Program-made: the position numbers and the translations under genes
The notes under the pieces: model-generated
What the model was told of the DNA's origin: nothing
Databases searched by the model: none
Seen by the model: the letters and a program-made list of their open reading frames with translations, nothing else
In this document: positions 1 through 9,694 of the stretch, piece by piece
Position numbering within the stretch: the stretch's first letter is position 1
How the letters are laid out: each line of letters starts with the position of its first letter
Assembly: GCA_016215625.1 (NCBI GenBank)
Contig: JACRIW010000110.1
Span: 1 to 64,000, forward strand
DNA from: Candidatus Eiseniibacteriota bacterium
GTDB lineage: Bacteria > Eisenbacteria > RBG-16-71-46
Direction of reading: 5' to 3'
DNA: 64,000 nt

Positions 1-2
1 AC

Positions 3-821
3 GAGCCGCCCGTTTTCCTGCGCGAGGTGATCGCGGCGCAGGCACACGGCGCACGCGTGCTCGACGCCGGTTGCGGGCCGGGCTCGTGGCCTTACTCCGA
101 GCGCCCCGATCTCACGATCACGGGCTTCGACATCAAGTTCCCGCCGGGCCCACCGAAGCGCGAGTACACGACGCGCGTCTTCCGCGGCGACCTCGCGCGG
201 CTGCCGCTGCCCGCGGAATACTTCGACCTCACGGTCTGCCACTACGTGCTCGAGCACGTCACCGAACTGCGCGAGTGCTGCGACGAGCTCGTGCGCGTCA
301 CGAAGCACGGCGGCACGCTCTACCTGAGCGTCCCGCGCGCCGCGGCGTTCGACGACCGGCTCTACCGCTTCGCGGGCTACTTCGCGAAGTACGCGCTCCT
401 GAAGTTCAAGAAGCGGATCGAGCACCAGCAGCGCTTCGACCTCGTGGGGCTGCTCGAGCTGTTCCGCCGCCGCGGCATGACGCTCACGGCGCACGCGTTC
501 GTGCCCGCGGGCTTCTCGTGGATGAACGACCCGCGCACGAAGCCGCTGCAGGGCGCGTTCACCGACACGCTCTGCGCGATCCATCGCGCGACGGGGCTCG
601 ACCTCGCGGCGGACGCGAACTTCGTGCTCACGTTCGTGAAGACGGGGCGCACGGACGGGCCGGACGGGCGCGACCGCGCGGCGCTGCCGGGCCACCGGCG
701 CATCACGCACGTCTGCCGCGACTGCGGGGAACATTCGATCGTCGATCCTCCGGCTCCCTGGCCGACGCGCTGGACCTGCCCCTGGTGCGGCAACCCAAAT
801 CCGTTCGGACGGCCGCGGTGA
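3..821 (+). CDS. SAM-dependent methyltransferase with C-terminal zinc ribbon (5' truncated)
   Basis: The reading frame is open from base 3, so the start lies outside the window; the GTG at 27 is an internal codon rather than a convincing start. Near the visible N-terminus there is a class I methyltransferase motif I (VLDAGCGPG), followed by an acidic post-I strand (TGFDIKF) and a YFDLTVCHYVLEHV motif typical of Methyltransf_11/25 enzymes. The last 38 residues carry CRDC and CPWC pairs, which suggests a small zinc ribbon not found in most family members. It is the first visible gene of a polysaccharide operon, so methylation of a glycan or lipid-linked intermediate is plausible, but the substrate is unknown. 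Confidence 0.75.
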   Translation, partial: EPPVFLREVIAAQAHGARVLDAGCGPGSWPYSERPDLTITGFDIKFPPGPPKREYTTRVFRGDLARLPLPAEYFDLTVCHYVLEHVTELRECCDELVRVTKHGGTLYLSVPRAAAFDDRLYRFAGYFAKYALLKFKKRIEHQQRFDLVGLLELFRRRGMTLTAHAFVPAGFSWMNDPRTKPLQGAFTDTLCAIHRATGLDLAADANFVLTFVKTGRTDGPDGRDRAALPGHRRITHVCRDCGEHSIVDPPAPWPTRWTCPWCGNPNPFGRPR

Positions 822-840
822 GCCTCGCGCGGGTGTCGTC

Positions 841-1854
841 ATGAGGGTGCTGCACGCGCCGTCCGAGATCGCGGGGCAGACGAGCATCCTGTCGCGCGCG
901 CTGCGCGACCTCGGCGTCGAGGCGTGGTCGCTGGCCACCAATCCGACCTTCGCGAACTATCGCGTGGACGAACTGGTGCCGCTCGACCCGAAGTCGCCGC
1001 TGCCGCGCTATCTCGGCTACGCGGGGCTGCTCGCGAAGCACCTGAGCAAGTGGGACGTCTTCCACTTCCATTTCGGGCGCACGCTGATCGCGCCGCACAA
1101 CCTCGACCTGCCGCTCTACCGCGCGATGGGGAAGAAGCTCGTCTTCCACTTCCACGGTTGCGACGTGCGCAACCGCGCGCACATGCTCGCGACGCACGCA
1201 CACTCGACGTGCACGGAATGCGCGCCGACGTTCTGCATCCCTTCGCGCCAGAAGCGCATCCTGCGCGAGGCCGAAGCCCACGCGCACGCGCAGATCGTCT
1301 CGACTCCGGACCTGCTCGAATCCGCGCCGCTCGCACAGCAGATGCACGTCGCGGTATGGCTCGAGGACTACACGCCGGCGCCGTTCCGCGAGGTGCCGAA
1401 GCTCGTGCTGCACGCGCCGACCAACCGCCTCATCAAGGGCACGCCCCACATCGAGCGCGCGTTCGACCAGCTGCGTCCGCGCTTCCCGGGCGTCGAGTTC
1501 CGCGTGGTCGAGAAGCTCGACTGGGCCGAGCTGAAGGTGGCGATGCGCGAGTGCGACCTGTTCGTGGACCAGCTGCACATGGGCTGGTACGGCATGGTGA
1601 GCGCCGAGGCGATGGCGTACGGACGGCCGTCGCTCGCGTACATGCGCCCGGACTTCGAGCCGCTCACGCGCGACTGCCCGCTCGTGCGCACGAGCGTCGA
1701 GACGCTCGCGGACGACGTCGCGGCGCTGCTGACCGACGCGCCGCGCCGCCGCGCGATCGGCGAGGCGAGCCGCGCGTACGTCGAGCGCGAGCACGAGTCG
1801 CACGTCATCGCGCGCCGCCTCGTGGACCTGTACCGGAGCATCGGCGCCTCGTGA
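841..1854 (+). CDS. glycosyltransferase, GT4-like (337 aa)
   Basis: Predicted cytosolic sugar transferase of the GT-B fold. The N-terminus (MRVLHAPSEIAGQTSILSRA) has the usual acceptor-domain opening, and the C-terminal half has the donor-site pattern of GT4 enzymes (MVSAEAMAYGRPSLAYM, corresponding to the E-x7-E region). A cysteine cluster CTECAPTFC near residue 125 is unusual and could bind a metal or be structural. ATG is used; the stop overlaps the next gene's GTG by four bases (GTGA), implying translational coupling with the flippase gene. The donor and acceptor cannot be told from sequence. Confidence 0.75.
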   Translation: MRVLHAPSEIAGQTSILSRALRDLGVEAWSLATNPTFANYRVDELVPLDPKSPLPRYLGYAGLLAKHLSKWDVFHFHFGRTLIAPHNLDLPLYRAMGKKLVFHFHGCDVRNRAHMLATHAHSTCTECAPTFCIPSRQKRILREAEAHAHAQIVSTPDLLESAPLAQQMHVAVWLEDYTPAPFREVPKLVLHAPTNRLIKGTPHIERAFDQLRPRFPGVEFRVVEKLDWAELKVAMRECDLFVDQLHMGWYGMVSAEAMAYGRPSLAYMRPDFEPLTRDCPLVRTSVETLADDVAALLTDAPRRRAIGEASRAYVEREHESHVIARRLVDLYRSIGAS

Positions 1855-3290
1855 GCGTGCGCGACTCGCTCAAGCGCCTCTCCGGCGATTCGCTCGTCTA
1901 CGGCCTCGGCCAGGTGGCGGGCAAGATCGTCAACTTCCTGCTCGTGCCCGTGCTCACGCGCGTGCTCGTGCCCGAGCAGTTCGGCGTCTCCGAGAACGTC
2001 ACGCAGTACACCGCGAGCGCGCTGCTCGTGCTCGTGTTCGGCATGGACGGCGCGCTCGCGCGGTTCTTCTACGAGCAGCCGGACCGCCAGACGCGCGTGC
2101 GCATGGTGTCGTCGTCGTTCACGTTCCGCCTGCTCACGGGCGGCGCGGTCGCGCTGGCGCTCGCCGCGTTCGCGACCCCGCTCGCGGGCGCGCTGCTCGG
2201 CGGCGAGGTGTACGCGAAGTACCTGCGCATCGGCGCGCTCACGTTGCCCGCGACGCTGTTCGTGCTGTTCTCGTACGACGTGCTGCGCGTGACGTTCCAG
2301 CCGTGGAAGTTCATCGCCTTGAACCTCACGTGGACGGTCACGGTGGGCGGGCTCACGCTGTACTTCGTGCTCGCGCGCCACCTCGGCGTCGCCGGCGCGC
2401 TCTACGGCAAGCTGTTCGGCGACTGCCTCACGGCCGCCGTCGGCCTCGTGCTCTGCCGTCACCACCTCAAACCGGTGTTCGACCGAGACCTGCTGCGCCG
2501 CATGCTCTCCTACGGCCTGCCGCTCGTGCCCGTCTCGATCTCGTACGCCGTGATCGGCGCCGTGGACCGCGCCACGCTCACGCGCGCGTTCTCGCCCGAG
2601 GCGGCGGGTGTGTACGCCGTCGCGATGAAGTTCTTCGCCGTGATCACGATGGGCGTGTCCGCGTTCAACCTGGCGTTCGGGCCGTTCGCGTACGCGCGCG
2701 CGCAGGATCCCGACGCGCCCAAGCTCTACGCGCGGGTCTTCACGCTGTACGTCGCGATCGCCTCGCTCGGCGCGCTGCTCGTGGGCGTGTTCGCGCCGGG
2801 GCTCGTGGGACTGCTCGCGACCGAGCGCTACGCCGCCGCGGCCGCGCCGGCGCTGTGGCTGACCTTTGCCGCGGTCGCGCAGGGTGCCTATTCTGTCGCC
2901 GTGCTCGGCATCACGCTGGCGCTGCGCACGCGGCTGCTCGGCGGCATCGCCGCGCTCGCGGCGGTGGTCGCGATCGCCGCGAACGGCGTGCTCGTGCCCC
3001 GGCTCGGCGCCGAAGGTGCGGCGATGGCCACGTGCCTCGCGCACGTCGCGTCCGCGGTGGCCGCGTACGTCGTCTCGCAGCGCGTGCATCCGCTGCCGTT
3101 CCGGCCCGCGCGGCTCGCGGCGCTGTTCGGCGGTGCGCTCGCGGCGGGACTGCTGGCGGTGCGGTTCGCCCCGGCGGGCTGGGCGGGAGTGGGAGTGAAG
3201 CTGGTCGCGGTGCTGGGATTCGTGGCGCTCGCCACGGTGCTCGAAGTCTGGAAGGACCGCGGCGCGGTCCGGCATCGTCCGGCCGCCTGA
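1851..3290 (+). CDS. polysaccharide flippase, Wzx/MATE-like (479 aa)
   Basis: Polytopic inner-membrane protein of the MOP superfamily (oligosaccharide flippases such as RfbX/Wzx), expected to move undecaprenyl-linked oligosaccharide to the periplasm. The N-terminus (LSGDSLVYGLGQVAGKIVNF then LLVPVLTRVL) is typical of the family, and about 12-14 hydrophobic segments follow. The frame is open far upstream, but the GTG at 1851 overlaps the preceding stop and starts the recognisable family N-terminus, so it is preferred. Its neighbours (glycosyltransferases and AsnB) fit a capsule, O-antigen or exopolysaccharide locus. Confidence 0.82.
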   Translation: MSVRDSLKRLSGDSLVYGLGQVAGKIVNFLLVPVLTRVLVPEQFGVSENVTQYTASALLVLVFGMDGALARFFYEQPDRQTRVRMVSSSFTFRLLTGGAVALALAAFATPLAGALLGGEVYAKYLRIGALTLPATLFVLFSYDVLRVTFQPWKFIALNLTWTVTVGGLTLYFVLARHLGVAGALYGKLFGDCLTAAVGLVLCRHHLKPVFDRDLLRRMLSYGLPLVPVSISYAVIGAVDRATLTRAFSPEAAGVYAVAMKFFAVITMGVSAFNLAFGPFAYARAQDPDAPKLYARVFTLYVAIASLGALLVGVFAPGLVGLLATERYAAAAAPALWLTFAAVAQGAYSVAVLGITLALRTRLLGGIAALAAVVAIAANGVLVPRLGAEGAAMATCLAHVASAVAAYVVSQRVHPLPFRPARLAALFGGALAAGLLAVRFAPAGWAGVGVKLVAVLGFVALATVLEVWKDRGAVRHRPAA

Positions 3291-3318
3291 AGCGGCCGCA
3301 CGAGGAGAACGCCAACGC

Positions 3319-5394
3319 ATGTGTGGAATCGCCGGCATCTTCGATCGTCACGCCCGCGCCGACCTCGGCCGCATCTCGCGCATCTCGCGCCTGATGCGCC
3401 ATCGCGGCCCCGACGACGAAGGACTCGTGCTCATCGACGCGGCGACCGGCGAATGGCGCACGCACGGCGGGCCCGACACGCCGCTCGAGGCGTACCGCTC
3501 CGAGCATCCGTACGCGCCCGGCCGCACGAGCGGCGGCGTGTCGTCCGACGCCGCGTGGCACGTCGCGCTGCTGCACCGCCGGCTCGCGATCGTCGACCTG
3601 AGCCCGGGCGGCCACCAGCCCATGAGCGCGCACCACGGGCGCTTCTGGCTCACGTTCAACGGCGAGATCTACAACTGGATCGAACTGCGCGAGGAATTGC
3701 GCGGGATGGGGCACGAGTTCGCGACGACGTCGGACTCCGAGGTCATCCTCGCCGCGTACCGGCAGTGGGGCGAGGGCTGTCTCTCGCATTTCAACGGCAT
3801 GTTCGCGTTCGCGATCTGGGACGGCGACCGCCGCGCGCTCTTCTGCGCGCGCGACCGCCTCGGCGTGAAGCCGTTCTACTACCAGTACGACGGCGCGCGA
3901 TTCGCGTTCGCCTCCGAGCCGCGCGCGCTCGTGCTCACGCAGCCGCAGCGCGTGCGCGCACGCATGGGCGCGATCCGCGACCTGCTCGCGCTCGACTGGG
4001 TGGACCACGGCGCGCACACGTTCTTCGAAGGCCTCCTGCAGCTGCCGCCCGCGCACTCGCTCACGGTGGGCGAGGGCGGCATGGCGATCCGCCGCTGGTG
4101 GGCGCTCGACCCGCGCGATCACGCGAGCGGCACGCGCGCGGAGTTCGACGCGCGCTACGCCGAGCTGTTCACCGACTCGGTGAAGCTGCGCCTGCGCGCG
4201 GACGTCGAGGTCGGCGCGTGCCTCTCGGGCGGGCTCGATTCGAGCGCGGTCGTGACGACGGCCGGGCGGCTCGAAAACCGCGGCCTGCACGCGTTCTCGT
4301 GCGCCTACGACGAGGGCCCCGCGTTCGACGAGCGTCCGCACATCCGCGCGGCGGTCGAATCGAGCGGCGCGACGAGCCACCTCACCATTCCGAACGGCGA
4401 CGACTTCTGGGAGGTGTTCGACGGGCTGGCGATGCGCCAGGACGAGCCGACCGCTGGCCCGGGCGTGTACTCGCAATGGAAGGTGATGCAGCTCGCGCAC
4501 GAGAAGGGCATGAAGGTGCTGCTCGACGGACAGGGCGGCGACGAGACGCTCGCGGGCTACTTCCGCTACCTCCCGTCGCGCCTGCGCGACCTCGCGCGCG
4601 CGGGCGACTTCGCCGGCTTCGCGAAGCTGTGGGGACCGGTGTCCGACAAGCTCGGCTTCTCGACCGCGGCGCTGCACACGTTCGAACCGTGGCTGCCGGC
4701 GGCGCTCGTCGCCGAACTGCGCGGGCGTTTCGGGCAGGGCAAGGACCGCGCGCTGTCGGCGTCGCTGCGCCGCGTCGCGAGCGACGTGCCCGGCTGGCCG
4801 CGCGCCGAGCGTTCCGACGTGTGGCGCCACCTCGCGTTCGACACGCTCGTCCGCCAGCTGCCGAGCCTGCTGCGCTACGAGGACCGCAACTCGATGGCGT
4901 TCTCGATCGAGACGCGCCTGCCGTTCCTCGACTACCGCCTCGTGGAGTTCGCGTTCTCGCTGCCCGACACCGAGAAGCTCGACGGCGCGCGCACGAAGGC
5001 GATCCTGCGCCGCGCGCTCGGTGACCGCGTGCCGCCGGGCGTGCTCGCGCGCCGCGACAAGATGGGCTTCGAGACCCCGACCGACCTGTGGCTGCGCGGA
5101 CGCTGGCCGGACGAGGCGCGCCGCCGGCTCGCGCGCCCGGGCCCGTTCCAGGACTGGGTGGACGGTGCGTTCGTGCGCGAGGAGCTCGACGAGTACCTGA
5201 CCGGCGGCCGTGCGATCGGGCTCCAGGTCTGGCGCTGGCTGAGCCTCGAGGCGTGGTCGCAGGCGTTCCTCGCGGTGGACCCGCGGCTCGGCGAGCGCGA
5301 CGACGACTTCTCGCCGCACGCCGGCCGGCACCGCGGCTGGGTCGAGTCCGAAGTGCTCGCCGTGCGCGCCGCGCACGACCTCGGGGAGCGCTGA
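3319..5394 (+). CDS. asnB: asparagine synthase (glutamine-hydrolysing), AsnB family
   Basis: An N-terminal class II glutamine amidotransferase domain begins MCGIAGIF, with Cys2 as the nucleophile after Met removal. The C-terminal synthetase domain has the PP-loop CLSGGLDSSA near residue 301. The glutaminase should feed ammonia to an adenylated acid. At 691 residues it is longer than housekeeping AsnB (about 550-630), as is common for AsnB paralogues in surface polysaccharide loci (WbpS/exosortase-linked types), which may amidate a sugar acid instead of making free asparagine. An ACGAGGAGAA ribosome site precedes the ATG. Family assignment is firm; the physiological substrate is inferred. Confidence 0.88.
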   Translation: MCGIAGIFDRHARADLGRISRISRLMRHRGPDDEGLVLIDAATGEWRTHGGPDTPLEAYRSEHPYAPGRTSGGVSSDAAWHVALLHRRLAIVDLSPGGHQPMSAHHGRFWLTFNGEIYNWIELREELRGMGHEFATTSDSEVILAAYRQWGEGCLSHFNGMFAFAIWDGDRRALFCARDRLGVKPFYYQYDGARFAFASEPRALVLTQPQRVRARMGAIRDLLALDWVDHGAHTFFEGLLQLPPAHSLTVGEGGMAIRRWWALDPRDHASGTRAEFDARYAELFTDSVKLRLRADVEVGACLSGGLDSSAVVTTAGRLENRGLHAFSCAYDEGPAFDERPHIRAAVESSGATSHLTIPNGDDFWEVFDGLAMRQDEPTAGPGVYSQWKVMQLAHEKGMKVLLDGQGGDETLAGYFRYLPSRLRDLARAGDFAGFAKLWGPVSDKLGFSTAALHTFEPWLPAALVAELRGRFGQGKDRALSASLRRVASDVPGWPRAERSDVWRHLAFDTLVRQLPSLLRYEDRNSMAFSIETRLPFLDYRLVEFAFSLPDTEKLDGARTKAILRRALGDRVPPGVLARRDKMGFETPTDLWLRGRWPDEARRRLARPGPFQDWVDGAFVREELDEYLTGGRAIGLQVWRWLSLEAWSQAFLAVDPRLGERDDDFSPHAGRHRGWVESEVLAVRAAHDLGER

Positions 5395-5399
5395 CCGCC

Positions 5400-6524
5400 G
5401 TGGACCTGCTCGTCCTCTCCGAAGTGCGCTGGGGCTACTTCCGCACGCGGAAGCAGTTCCTGCTGTCGCGCTTCCCGGCACCCTGGCGGGTGTTCTTCGC
5501 CCAGCCTCCGGGCGGCGGCGCGGACGATCCGTGGGAGCCGAAACAGGAGGGGCGCGTCACCTATTTCACGGTGCCGTTCCTCAAGCCGGGCACCAAGTCC
5601 GCGCTCTACAACGCCGCCGCGGCCACGGGGCCCGGCCGGTGGCTGATCGAGTCGGCGGCCGAGCGCTACCTGGGTGGGATGCTCCGGAAGCTGGGGGTGG
5701 ACCGCGAGCCCGTGGTGCTGGCCTCCAACATCTACACCGCCGGCGCGCTTTCGCGGCTCCGGAAGAAGCTGCTACTGTACGACTTTAACGACAGTCCCTT
5801 TCAGTTCTCCGTGAGCCCCCCATGGGCCCGCGGGTACTGGCCGCGCACCATCCGACAGGCGGACGCCGTGTTCGTCGTTTCGGAGTTCTATCGTCGGCAG
5901 CTCGCCGGGGAGACCGATCGGCCCTTGATCCTGCTCGGGAACGGAGTCGAGATGGCGCACTTCGAGGCGCCGCGCGACGTCCCCGCGGACCTCGCGCCGT
6001 TGCCCCGGCCGCTGATCGGTTACGTGGGACTGTTGTCGCACTTCCTGGACTTCGAGATGTTGGAGTCGCTTCGCCGGAACCGGCGGGGGGGCACGCTGGT
6101 ATTGGTGGGGCCGGGCACACCGGCGACCGACGCCGCGGTGGCCGAACTGGGCCGCCGGGAGGGAGTCGCGGTGCTGGGTCCCCGTCCGTACGAGCAGGTG
6201 CCGGCCTACATGCAGGCGCTGGACGTCGGGGTGATTCCCTTCCGCGCGGACGATCCGTTCGTGCAGGGCATCAACCCGAACAAGGTGTACCAGTACCTCG
6301 CAGCCGGTCTGCCCGTGCTCACGACTCCGTTGCTCGATCTCCGGGAGAGCGCACCCGACCTGCTCTTTGCGACTGATGACCGCTCCATGAGCCAAGCGCT
6401 CGCGACGGCGCTCGACGCGCCGGCCGATCGCGACCGGCGCCGCGCACTGGCCCGTCCGCACGACTGGGACGCGCTGGCCGCGCGCATGGTGCACGAGATC
6501 GAGGCGCGGCTTCCCGCCGCGTGA
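5400..6524 (+). CDS. glycosyltransferase, GT4-like (374 aa)
   Basis: GT-B fold sugar transferase. The first residues read VDLLVLSEVRWGYFRTRKQF. The donor half contains PLIGYVGLLSHFLDFEML and GVIPFRADDPFVQGINPNKV followed by YQYLAAGLPVLTT, a typical GT4 nucleotide-sugar site. The frame extends upstream into asnB, but the GTG at 5400, just after the asnB stop, gives the expected N-terminus. The stop overlaps a GTG of the next gene by four bases. Base composition around 5750-5950 is slightly less G+C-rich than its neighbours. Confidence 0.75.
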   Translation: MDLLVLSEVRWGYFRTRKQFLLSRFPAPWRVFFAQPPGGGADDPWEPKQEGRVTYFTVPFLKPGTKSALYNAAAATGPGRWLIESAAERYLGGMLRKLGVDREPVVLASNIYTAGALSRLRKKLLLYDFNDSPFQFSVSPPWARGYWPRTIRQADAVFVVSEFYRRQLAGETDRPLILLGNGVEMAHFEAPRDVPADLAPLPRPLIGYVGLLSHFLDFEMLESLRRNRRGGTLVLVGPGTPATDAAVAELGRREGVAVLGPRPYEQVPAYMQALDVGVIPFRADDPFVQGINPNKVYQYLAAGLPVLTTPLLDLRESAPDLLFATDDRSMSQALATALDAPADRDRRRALARPHDWDALAARMVHEIEARLPAA

Positions 6525-6544
6525 ACCCGGAGCCGCAGGAACCC

Positions 6545-8971
6545 ATGGCCCAGACCAAGCCCGCCCCGAAGTCGAGCGCCTCGTCCGGCGCGTTCACGCT
6601 CACCACGGCGTGGGCCGCGGTCGTGCTCGCGCTGCTCACGCTGCTGTTCTTTCACGAAGTCTCGATCGGCGGGCGCACGTTCGTCTCGCCGGACGCGACC
6701 AACCCGCTCGGCTTCGTGCGCATCGGCGAGCAGTCGCTCACGCAGAACCACGTGTACCCGCTGTGGAACCCGTTCGTGTTCCTCGGCATGCCGAGCTTCG
6801 GCTCCGGCGCGTACAACCCGTGGATCTATCCGCCCGACTGGCCGCTCGCGCTGATCCAGAAGGTCGTGCCGCTGCCCGAACTCACGTGGCTGCTCCTCTA
6901 CTACTTCCTCGGCGCGTACTTCATGTACCAGCTCGCGCGCGAGTGGGGAGCGCGGCCGGAGGGCGCACTGCTCGGCGCGGTCGCGTTCGTGTTCGCGCCG
7001 AACCTCGTCGCGGTCGGCGCGCACGGGCACGGCAGCCAGCTCGTGAACTCCGCCTACCTGCCGCTCATGGTGTGGCTCGGCGCGCGCTGGATGCGGCGCG
7101 GTTCGCTCACCGATCTCGGCGCGCTCGCGCTCGCGGGCGGCTTCCAGTTCCTGCGCGGCCACGTGCAGATCTGCTTCTACTCGTGGATCGCCGTGACGAT
7201 GTGGGCGGGCGTGTCGGTGGTCTCGGCGCTCCGCACGCCGGGCGAACTGCCCGCGCGCGCGCTGCGCGCCGTCGGCGTGCTGGCCGCGGCCGCGCTCGCG
7301 TTCGGCGTGGCCGGCGTCTACAACCTGCCGCTCAAGGATTACGCGCAGTACTCGATCCGCGGCGGCGACACGAGCGGCGGCGCGGGCTTCGCGTACGCGA
7401 CCGGCTGGTCGCTCGCGCCCTACGAACTGCTCTCGGCCGTGATCCCGAACTGGGTCGGCTTCGGCGGGCAGACGTACTGGGGTGGCATGCCGTTCACCGA
7501 CTACCCGAACGTCTATCTCGGCGTCGTCGCGGTGCTGCTCGCGATCCCCGCGCTGCTCGGCGGCGGCGCGCCGCGGACGTTCGCGCTGCTGCTCGGCGCG
7601 TTCGCGCTGCTCGTGTCGTTCGGCAGCCACTCGCCCCTGTACGCGTGGATGTACGCGCACGTGCCGATGTTCAACAAGTTCCGCATCCCCGTGATGATCG
7701 TGATCCTGCTGCAGCTCTCCATGGCGCTCGGGCTCGCGTGGGGCTGGACCGAGATCGTCGCGCCCGACCCGAAGCGCCGGGCGCTGCACGAGCGGCTCTG
7801 GTGGGTGGTCGGCGCCGTCGTGGTCGCGTGCGGGCTCGGCGTGCTCGGCGGGGGCGAGGGGCTGCGCACCTGGTACGTGAACATGGCCACGACGCTCAAG
7901 CAGGGCTTCCCGGCCGAGGCCGCGCAGTACGCGTTCGCGGCGTTCACCGCGGACACGCAGAAGGCGCTCATCGCCGGACTCGTCGCGATCGCGGTGGCGA
8001 TGCTCACCGTGCGCGGCAAGCTCAACGCCGGGCTCGCGAGCGTGATCGCGCTCGTGCTGCTGCTGACCAGCCTGTGGCCGATCTCGAACCAGGTCATGGC
8101 GCCGGTGATCGGCGACCCGATCGCGCGCGACACCGACGCGGGCCGCGACGAGATCGTGGACTTCCTCGAGAAGCAGGGGCCGTGGGGCAGCTTCCGCGTC
8201 ATGTACCCCGAGCTGCGCGACAACCGGCTCGCGGGCTTCGGCGTCGCGGTGCTCGGCGGCTACCACGCCGCGAAGCCGCAGCTGTACCAGGACCTCGTCA
8301 CGCCCGGCAGTTCGGTCATCCTGAGCGCGCGGCTGTGGACCCTGTGCAACGTGCGCTACCTCGCGCTCAACCAGAACGTGCCCGCCGAACAGCTGCCGCA
8401 GGTGCTCGGTCCGCTCGGCGCGTTCTTCACGCCGGTCTACTCCGGCGCCGCGGGCGGCGTGTACGAGTACGCGAGATGGCTGCCGCGCGCGACGGTGGTG
8501 AACGCGTGGGCGGTGATCCCGGACACGGGCGCCGCGGCGGTGGATTCGGTGTCGTCGAGCATGCGCGATCCCGCCACGTTCGCGTTCGTCTCGAAGGACC
8601 CGGGCTTCCCCTCGGGGGACGGCTCGGCGCCGGCGGGCGTGGCGAACATCACGAAGTACGGACTGCACGAAGTCGAAATCGAGGCCGAAGCCTCCGGTGC
8701 GGCGCTCGTGCGCCTGTCCGACCTCTGGTACCCGGACTGGAAGGCGACGGTGGACGGCAAGGCCGCCGAGATCCTCCGCGCCGACCACGCGCTGCGCGCC
8801 GTCGCGATTCCCGCGGGCAGGCACACGGTGCGGTTCACTTTCGAAAGCGCGTCGTTCCGCAACGGACTCACGCTGTCGGTGGTCTGCGCGATCGTGGCGC
8901 TCGCGCTGCTCGCCGCCGGAATCCTTCTCGACCGCCGTGCCCATCCCACGAAGCCGAGCGAGGCCGCCTGA
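6545..8971 (+). CDS. YfhO-like polytopic membrane protein (808 aa)
   Basis: Large inner-membrane protein with about 12 or more transmembrane segments followed by a soluble C-terminal domain. The end (LSDLWYPDWKATVDGKAAEI, then a segment matching the pattern HxLRAVxIPAGxHxVxFxF) is characteristic of the YfhO family, some members of which transfer sugars to teichoic acids or lipid-linked acceptors from polyprenyl-phosphate donors. The ATG at 6545 has AGGA just upstream; a GTG at 6521 that overlaps the previous stop is an alternative and adds eight residues. The next gene encodes a polyprenyl-phosphate sugar synthase, so the pair may make and use the same lipid-linked donor (inference). Confidence 0.75.
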   Translation: MAQTKPAPKSSASSGAFTLTTAWAAVVLALLTLLFFHEVSIGGRTFVSPDATNPLGFVRIGEQSLTQNHVYPLWNPFVFLGMPSFGSGAYNPWIYPPDWPLALIQKVVPLPELTWLLLYYFLGAYFMYQLAREWGARPEGALLGAVAFVFAPNLVAVGAHGHGSQLVNSAYLPLMVWLGARWMRRGSLTDLGALALAGGFQFLRGHVQICFYSWIAVTMWAGVSVVSALRTPGELPARALRAVGVLAAAALAFGVAGVYNLPLKDYAQYSIRGGDTSGGAGFAYATGWSLAPYELLSAVIPNWVGFGGQTYWGGMPFTDYPNVYLGVVAVLLAIPALLGGGAPRTFALLLGAFALLVSFGSHSPLYAWMYAHVPMFNKFRIPVMIVILLQLSMALGLAWGWTEIVAPDPKRRALHERLWWVVGAVVVACGLGVLGGGEGLRTWYVNMATTLKQGFPAEAAQYAFAAFTADTQKALIAGLVAIAVAMLTVRGKLNAGLASVIALVLLLTSLWPISNQVMAPVIGDPIARDTDAGRDEIVDFLEKQGPWGSFRVMYPELRDNRLAGFGVAVLGGYHAAKPQLYQDLVTPGSSVILSARLWTLCNVRYLALNQNVPAEQLPQVLGPLGAFFTPVYSGAAGGVYEYARWLPRATVVNAWAVIPDTGAAAVDSVSSSMRDPATFAFVSKDPGFPSGDGSAPAGVANITKYGLHEVEIEAEASGAALVRLSDLWYPDWKATVDGKAAEILRADHALRAVAIPAGRHTVRFTFESASFRNGLTLSVVCAIVALALLAAGILLDRRAHPTKPSEAA

Positions 8972-9687
8972 TGGACAAACTCGTCATCGTTCCGACCTAC
9001 AACGAACTCGAGAACATCGAGGAACTCCTCACGCGCGTGCTCGGCCTGCCGTACGACCTGCACATCCTGATCGTCGACGACAACTCGCCCGACGGCACCG
9101 CGAACGTCGTCAAGGAGTGGCAGAAGAAGACCGATCGCGTGCACCTGCTGCAGCGCCCCGGCAAGATGGGCCTCGGCTCGGCCTACCGTGACGGCTTCCG
9201 CTACGCGCTCGCGAACGGCGCCGAATACATCTTCGAGATGGACGCCGACTTCTCGCACGACCCCGACGCGCTCGGACAGTTCCTCGAGAACATCGGCGAC
9301 GTGGACATCGTGCTCGGCAGCCGCTACCTGCACGGGGTGACGGTCGTGAACTGGCCCTTGAGCCGGCTCATCCTGTCGTACACGGCCAATCTCTACACGC
9401 GCATCATCACGGGTCTTCCGCTCATGGACGCGACGGGCGGATTCAAGTGCTTCCGCCGCCGGGCGCTCGAGGGCATCAAGCTCGACCGCGTGAAGTCCGA
9501 GGGCTACTCGTTCCAGATCGAGATGTCCTTCCGTTGCTGGAAGCGCGGTTTCAAGATCAAGGAAATCCCCATCATCTTCGTCGACCGCCGCGCCGGAGTC
9601 TCCAAGATGAGCCGCAAGATCATCTGGGAAGCGGCCGGCATGGTCTGGCGCCTGCGCCTCCTCGACCTGTTCGGCCAGTTGGAGTGA
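8971..9687 (+). CDS. polyprenol-phosphate mannosyltransferase-like GT2 (238 aa)
   Basis: GT-A fold family 2 enzyme of the dolichol/polyprenol monophosphomannose synthase group, which transfers a hexose from a nucleotide donor to polyprenyl phosphate. It starts MDKLVIVPTYNELENIEELL, has the DxD-type motif in EMDADFSHDPDAL and the GSRY motif. It is the short form lacking the C-terminal membrane domain (about 240 aa, like human DPM1). ATG overlaps the YfhO stop by one base (TGATG). Sugar specificity is not certain; it may supply the membrane-bound YfhO-like and PMT-like transferases of this operon. Confidence 0.85.
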   Translation: MDKLVIVPTYNELENIEELLTRVLGLPYDLHILIVDDNSPDGTANVVKEWQKKTDRVHLLQRPGKMGLGSAYRDGFRYALANGAEYIFEMDADFSHDPDALGQFLENIGDVDIVLGSRYLHGVTVVNWPLSRLILSYTANLYTRIITGLPLMDATGGFKCFRRRALEGIKLDRVKSEGYSFQIEMSFRCWKRGFKIKEIPIIFVDRRAGVSKMSRKIIWEAAGMVWRLRLLDLFGQLE

Positions 9688-9694
9688 TCCCGCG

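Noticed and set aside
924-1850. Upstream extension of the flippase frame
   Set aside because: Overlaps a good glycosyltransferase gene in another frame and the extension is Arg/Ala-rich junk; the GTG at 1851 starts the family N-terminus.
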